Shown here: positions 61,124 through 64,000 of the stretch, one piece after another
Numbering within the stretch: position 1 is the stretch's first letter
Layout: each line of letters begins with the position of its first letter
Origin: QIJE01 sp048541835
GTDB taxonomy: Bacteria > SZUA-79 > Acidulodesulfobacterales > Acidulodesulfobacteraceae
Assembly: GCF_048541835.1 (NCBI RefSeq)
Contig: NZ_JBLEOY010000002.1
Span: 372,001-436,000, forward strand
Reading direction: 5' to 3'
DNA: 64,000 nucleotides
Translations under genes and position numbers: made by a program
Notes under the pieces: model-generated
The model's input: the letters and a program-made list of their open reading frames with translations, nothing else
The model's database searches: none
What the model was told of the DNA's origin: nothing

Positions 61124-62575
61124 ATGAAAAACAGCGTCAAAAGGATTCATCTTATAGGAATCGGCGGTTCCGGTATGAGTGGCATAGCAGAGGTTCTTAT
61201 CAATTCTGGCTATAAAGTAACGGGTTCGGACATCGAATACAGTCGGACTATAAAAAAAATAGAATCCATCGGCGGCGAAGTTTTTATCGGACATAGCCCT
61301 GATAATCTTAAGGGGGCTGAAATCGTAGTATATTCTACGGCTATTAGAGAGAACAACACGGAACTTATGGATGCGAGAGACAGAAAACTAACGGTATTGA
61401 GGCGGGCGGAGATGCTTTCAGAGCTGTTATCTTTAAAAAAAGGCATTGCTATAGCCGGTTCGCACGGTAAAACAACTGCTACGTCTATGATAGCGTCTAT
61501 ATTCGGAGAGGCGGGCGGAGACCCTACTTTTGTCGTGGGCGGAAAGGTTTTCGGTTTGGATATGCACTCTAAGGTAGGCAAAGGGGAGTTTATGGTTGTC
61601 GAAGCGGATGAGAGTGACGGCTCCTTCTTGAAGCTTAAGCCGGATTATTGCGTAGTTACGAACATTGATTACGAGCATCTTTCCTATTACGATGGTATGG
61701 AAAATTTAAAAACGGCATTTGTAGATTTCATAAATAATATTTCTCCATTAGGTCTTGCCGTTTTATGTGTCGATAATCCTATATTGAGGTCATTATTTAC
61801 AAAAATAAACAAAAAATATTTTACTTACGGTATAGAACAAAAAGCCGATTATTATGCCTTGAATATAGCGTTGGAGAGAGATTCATCTTCTTTTGATGCA
61901 TATTACGGCAGGAGATTAATAGGAAAATTTAACTTATTTGTTCCCGGTATTCACAATGTTTTAAATGCCCTTTCGGCTATCGCATTGAGTTTGGAGTTGG
62001 GGATAAAAACCGAATTTATCCAAGAGGCACTTAGGTGTTTTCATGGCGTAGAAAGAAGGTTTCAAATTAAAAAATCAGACGATAGGCTCATAATAGTGGA
62101 TGACTATGCACACCATCCCGTTGAGATAGCGGCTACGCTTAAGGCTGCAAAAAACTGGAATAGGCATATTATTGCCGTTTTTCAACCGCATAGATATTCC
62201 AGAATGAAAGATTTGATGGAAGGATTCGTAAACTCTCTCAAGCTTGCCGACTCCGTTATAATTACGGATATCTATTCTGCCGGGGAATTAGAAATAGATG
62301 GGGTTTCGTCTATGGCATTATCTGAAAGAATGAGGCGGGAAGGCTATAAAAACGTCTATTACGTTCCGGATAAAAAAGATATAAAGTCTAATTTAAGAAA
62401 TATATTAAAGGGCGGCGAAATGGTAATATTTCTTGGGGCAGGGGATATAACCAAGAGCTGCGATGATTTTGTCCATAGCAGGGCTAAGGGCGAAAAAACA
62501 TCGGAAGCATATTATGAAGAGGTGGACGCCGTAAACGGCAAAGCGGTTTGCGACAAAATAGTTTCTTTGAAATAG
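61124..62575 (+). CDS. murC: UDP-N-acetylmuramate-L-alanine ligase MurC
   Basis: 483 residues. UDP-binding GIGGSGMSGIAEVL, ATP loop IAGSHGKTTATSMI near residue 112, EADESDGSFL and DDYAHHPVEIAATL are all typical. First amino-acid ligase of the pathway. A ribosome site AAGGAG precedes the ATG, and the C-terminus is about 20 residues longer than in E. coli. Confidence 0.95.
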   Translation: MKNSVKRIHLIGIGGSGMSGIAEVLINSGYKVTGSDIEYSRTIKKIESIGGEVFIGHSPDNLKGAEIVVYSTAIRENNTELMDARDRKLTVLRRAEMLSELLSLKKGIAIAGSHGKTTATSMIASIFGEAGGDPTFVVGGKVFGLDMHSKVGKGEFMVVEADESDGSFLKLKPDYCVVTNIDYEHLSYYDGMENLKTAFVDFINNISPLGLAVLCVDNPILRSLFTKINKKYFTYGIEQKADYYALNIALERDSSSFDAYYGRRLIGKFNLFVPGIHNVLNALSAIALSLELGIKTEFIQEALRCFHGVERRFQIKKSDDRLIIVDDYAHHPVEIAATLKAAKNWNRHIIAVFQPHRYSRMKDLMEGFVNSLKLADSVIITDIYSAGELEIDGVSSMALSERMRREGYKNVYYVPDKKDIKSNLRNILKGGEMVIFLGAGDITKSCDDFVHSRAKGEKTSEAYYEEVDAVNGKAVCDKIVSLK

Positions 62576-62606
62576 CGACTACTTTTTATTTTATTATGAA
62601 AATAAT

Positions 62607-63533
62607 ATGGATAAAAATAAACGGGCTGATTTGATAAACGAACTGAGGACGGCGCAAATAGAGTTCCTCGAAAACGAATATATGTCGTCCTATTCTTCTA
62701 TCAAGATAGGGGGTGTGGCAGAACTGATCGTTTTTCCGAAGAATGAACGTGAATTGCTTTTTATAACAGACATATTCAGGGTTTATGCATGCGGTTATTA
62801 TGTTATCGGCAGGGGAACAAATACCCTGTTCAAAGATACAAACATTTGTCTGCCGGTTATTTCTTTCAAACAATTTAAAGCAACCTATTCGGAGAGCAAG
62901 AAGAGCGGATCTGAGATAGTTTTAGGGGTCGGCTCCGGCGCGGTTTTATCAAAAGTTTTAAGGTATGCTATGGAAAATAATTTCGGCGGATGTGAATTTT
63001 TTTACGGAATTCCGGGTACGCTGGGGGGCGCCGTTAGAATGAATGCCGGTTCAAAAGAAAGCGTTATGGGGAATATTGTAGAAAAAATAGATATTATTAT
63101 GGACGACGGAGCCAAATTAACCATAGAAAAGAGGGATTTAGAATTTTCATACCGTAATTTAAAAATCAGGGGTGTAGATAGCGGTTATTTCATAACGAAT
63201 GTACATTTAACGCTCTTTAAATCATTAGGGGCTAAGATATTTGAGAATATAGAAATTTTTAAAAAACGGAAGTTGTTTCAGCCGTTGAGCGAATACTCTT
63301 TGGGCTGTATATTTAAAAATCCGGAAGGATTGTCTGCCGGAAAAGTTATAGAAGAAATAGGTTTTAAAGGCTTCTCTAACGGGGGAGTACAGGTTTCGGA
63401 AAAGCATGCAAATTTTATAGTCAATAAAGGCAGCGCGAAACCGGATGATATTATGTCTTTAATAAAAATTATTCAGGAAAAGGCATTGTCGAGCAGGGGC
63501 ATAGAATTGAATACGGAAATAAAAATAATTTAA
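62607..63533 (+). CDS. murB: UDP-N-acetylenolpyruvoylglucosamine reductase MurB
   Basis: 308 residues of the FAD-dependent MurB family: FAD-binding VIGRGTNTLF, GIPGTLGGAVRMNAG and SYRNLKIRG. The proton-donor motif reads LGCIFKNPEG, with cysteine where E. coli has serine; this variant is found in other MurB proteins. It lies 31 bases after murC. Confidence 0.92.
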   Translation: MDKNKRADLINELRTAQIEFLENEYMSSYSSIKIGGVAELIVFPKNERELLFITDIFRVYACGYYVIGRGTNTLFKDTNICLPVISFKQFKATYSESKKSGSEIVLGVGSGAVLSKVLRYAMENNFGGCEFFYGIPGTLGGAVRMNAGSKESVMGNIVEKIDIIMDDGAKLTIEKRDLEFSYRNLKIRGVDSGYFITNVHLTLFKSLGAKIFENIEIFKKRKLFQPLSEYSLGCIFKNPEGLSAGKVIEEIGFKGFSNGGVQVSEKHANFIVNKGSAKPDDIMSLIKIIQEKALSSRGIELNTEIKII

Positions 63534-63557
63534 AATAGGCGGATAAATTAAATCTAT

Positions 63558-64000
63558 ATGAGGGAAAGCTTAAAAAACTTGAGGATAGGCATTCTGTCCG
63601 GCGGAAAATCCGAGGAAAGAGAAATCTCCCTCAAAACCGGGCATGCCGTATTTAATGCCCTTAAAGAAATAGGGTATAACGTTATGTTTTTTGATATAGA
63701 CGAAAATTTTGTCGATAATTTGAAAAAAATAGACGTTTGTTTTATTGCACTCCACGGCACTTACGGGGAAGACGGAAGGGTTCAGGGTGCATTAGATTTG
63801 TTCGGTGTTCCGTACACCGGCTCCGGCGTTTCGGCAAGCGCAATTGCCATGGACAAGATTAGGTCAAAGGTCCTATTGGATTATTATGGACTAAAGACAC
63901 CTCCTTTTGTTGCGGTTAAAAAAGGAAAGGATATCGGCAGTATTAAAAAAAGGCTTGAAAAGATTACGCCGGCGTATTTTATTAAGCCTAACTCTTCCGG
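63558..64000 (+). CDS. ddl: D-alanine-D-alanine ligase (5' part, runs off the window)
   Basis: 147 codons are visible and the frame is open at the end. RIGILSGGKSEEREISLKTG, ALHGTYGEDGRVQG and PYTGSGVSASAIAMDK are the N-terminal hallmarks of Ddl. The ATP-grasp loop begins at FIKPNSSG. It starts 24 bases after murB. Confidence 0.93.
   Translation, partial: MRESLKNLRIGILSGGKSEEREISLKTGHAVFNALKEIGYNVMFFDIDENFVDNLKKIDVCFIALHGTYGEDGRVQGALDLFGVPYTGSGVSASAIAMDKIRSKVLLDYYGLKTPPFVAVKKGKDIGSIKKRLEKITPAYFIKPNSS

Noticed and set aside
1..64000. Mobile elements, prophage, CRISPR array or toxin-antitoxin pair
   Set aside because: No transposase, integrase, repeat array or paired small genes were seen. 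All large frames match housekeeping or sulfur genes.

Overview
This window is a contiguous piece of a low-GC bacterial chromosome. It looks like an anaerobic, sulfate-respiring and probably autotrophic relative of the former Deltaproteobacteria. The best fit by gene content is the Candidatus Acidulodesulfobacterales / Sva0485 type, which is known to mix reductive and oxidative dsr genes. That assignment is inference from gene content, not from a marker search. The cell wall genes (murE with a meso-DAP motif, a full mur/fts order) indicate a normal diderm-type peptidoglycan. No transposase, integrase, CRISPR array or prophage gene was seen. Layout: 1-2 kb holds a truncated unknown gene, plsY and an unusual double winged-helix/zinc-ribbon regulator. 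2-5 kb holds an odd radical SAM enzyme, an Mrp-type Fe-S carrier and thioredoxin. 5-12 kb is a minus-strand run galU-hsp20-lon-thiL-CNNM-CNNM, followed by tRNA-Ser(CGA). 12-34 kb is the core: an almost complete dissimilatory sulfate reduction supercluster in one orientation, dsrN, dsrA, dsrB, dsrD, dsrL, dsrC, dsrM, dsrK, dsrE, dsrF, dsrH, sat, aprB, aprA, qmoA, qmoB, qmoC and hppA (K+-independent proton-pumping pyrophosphatase), closed by a strong terminator. It would take sulfate through APS and sulfite to sulfide, with Qmo and DsrMK linking to menaquinone and HppA recovering energy from pyrophosphate. Three features are not textbook. The DsrC here has only the penultimate cysteine (the second catalytic cysteine is alanine). 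DsrH has serine where the sulfurtransferase cysteine is expected. The dsrA leader contains two consecutive hairpin plus U-tract modules. dsrEFH and dsrL, usually linked to sulfur oxidation or sulfur relay, sit between reductive dsrABD and sat-apr-qmo. 34-42 kb holds an Nramp-related transporter without the classical metal motifs, a small membrane protein, tadA, lipA, an aminotransferase, and a homoserine-to-threonine operon in which a phosphoglycerate-mutase-like protein probably serves as homoserine kinase. 42-48 kb is a central-carbon block: NADP-isocitrate dehydrogenase, two citryl-CoA synthetase-type subunits, a citryl-CoA lyase and class II fructose-1,6-bisphosphatase. It suggests two-step citrate cleavage and a reductive TCA cycle feeding gluconeogenesis. 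48-64 kb holds an epimerase, an orphan DsrE-fold protein and the division/cell-wall cluster mraZ-rsmH-ftsL-ftsI-murE-murF-mraY-murD-ftsW-murG-murC-murB-ddl. That cluster is preceded by a clean promoter and three 10-bp spaced MraZ boxes, and ddl runs off the end of the window.
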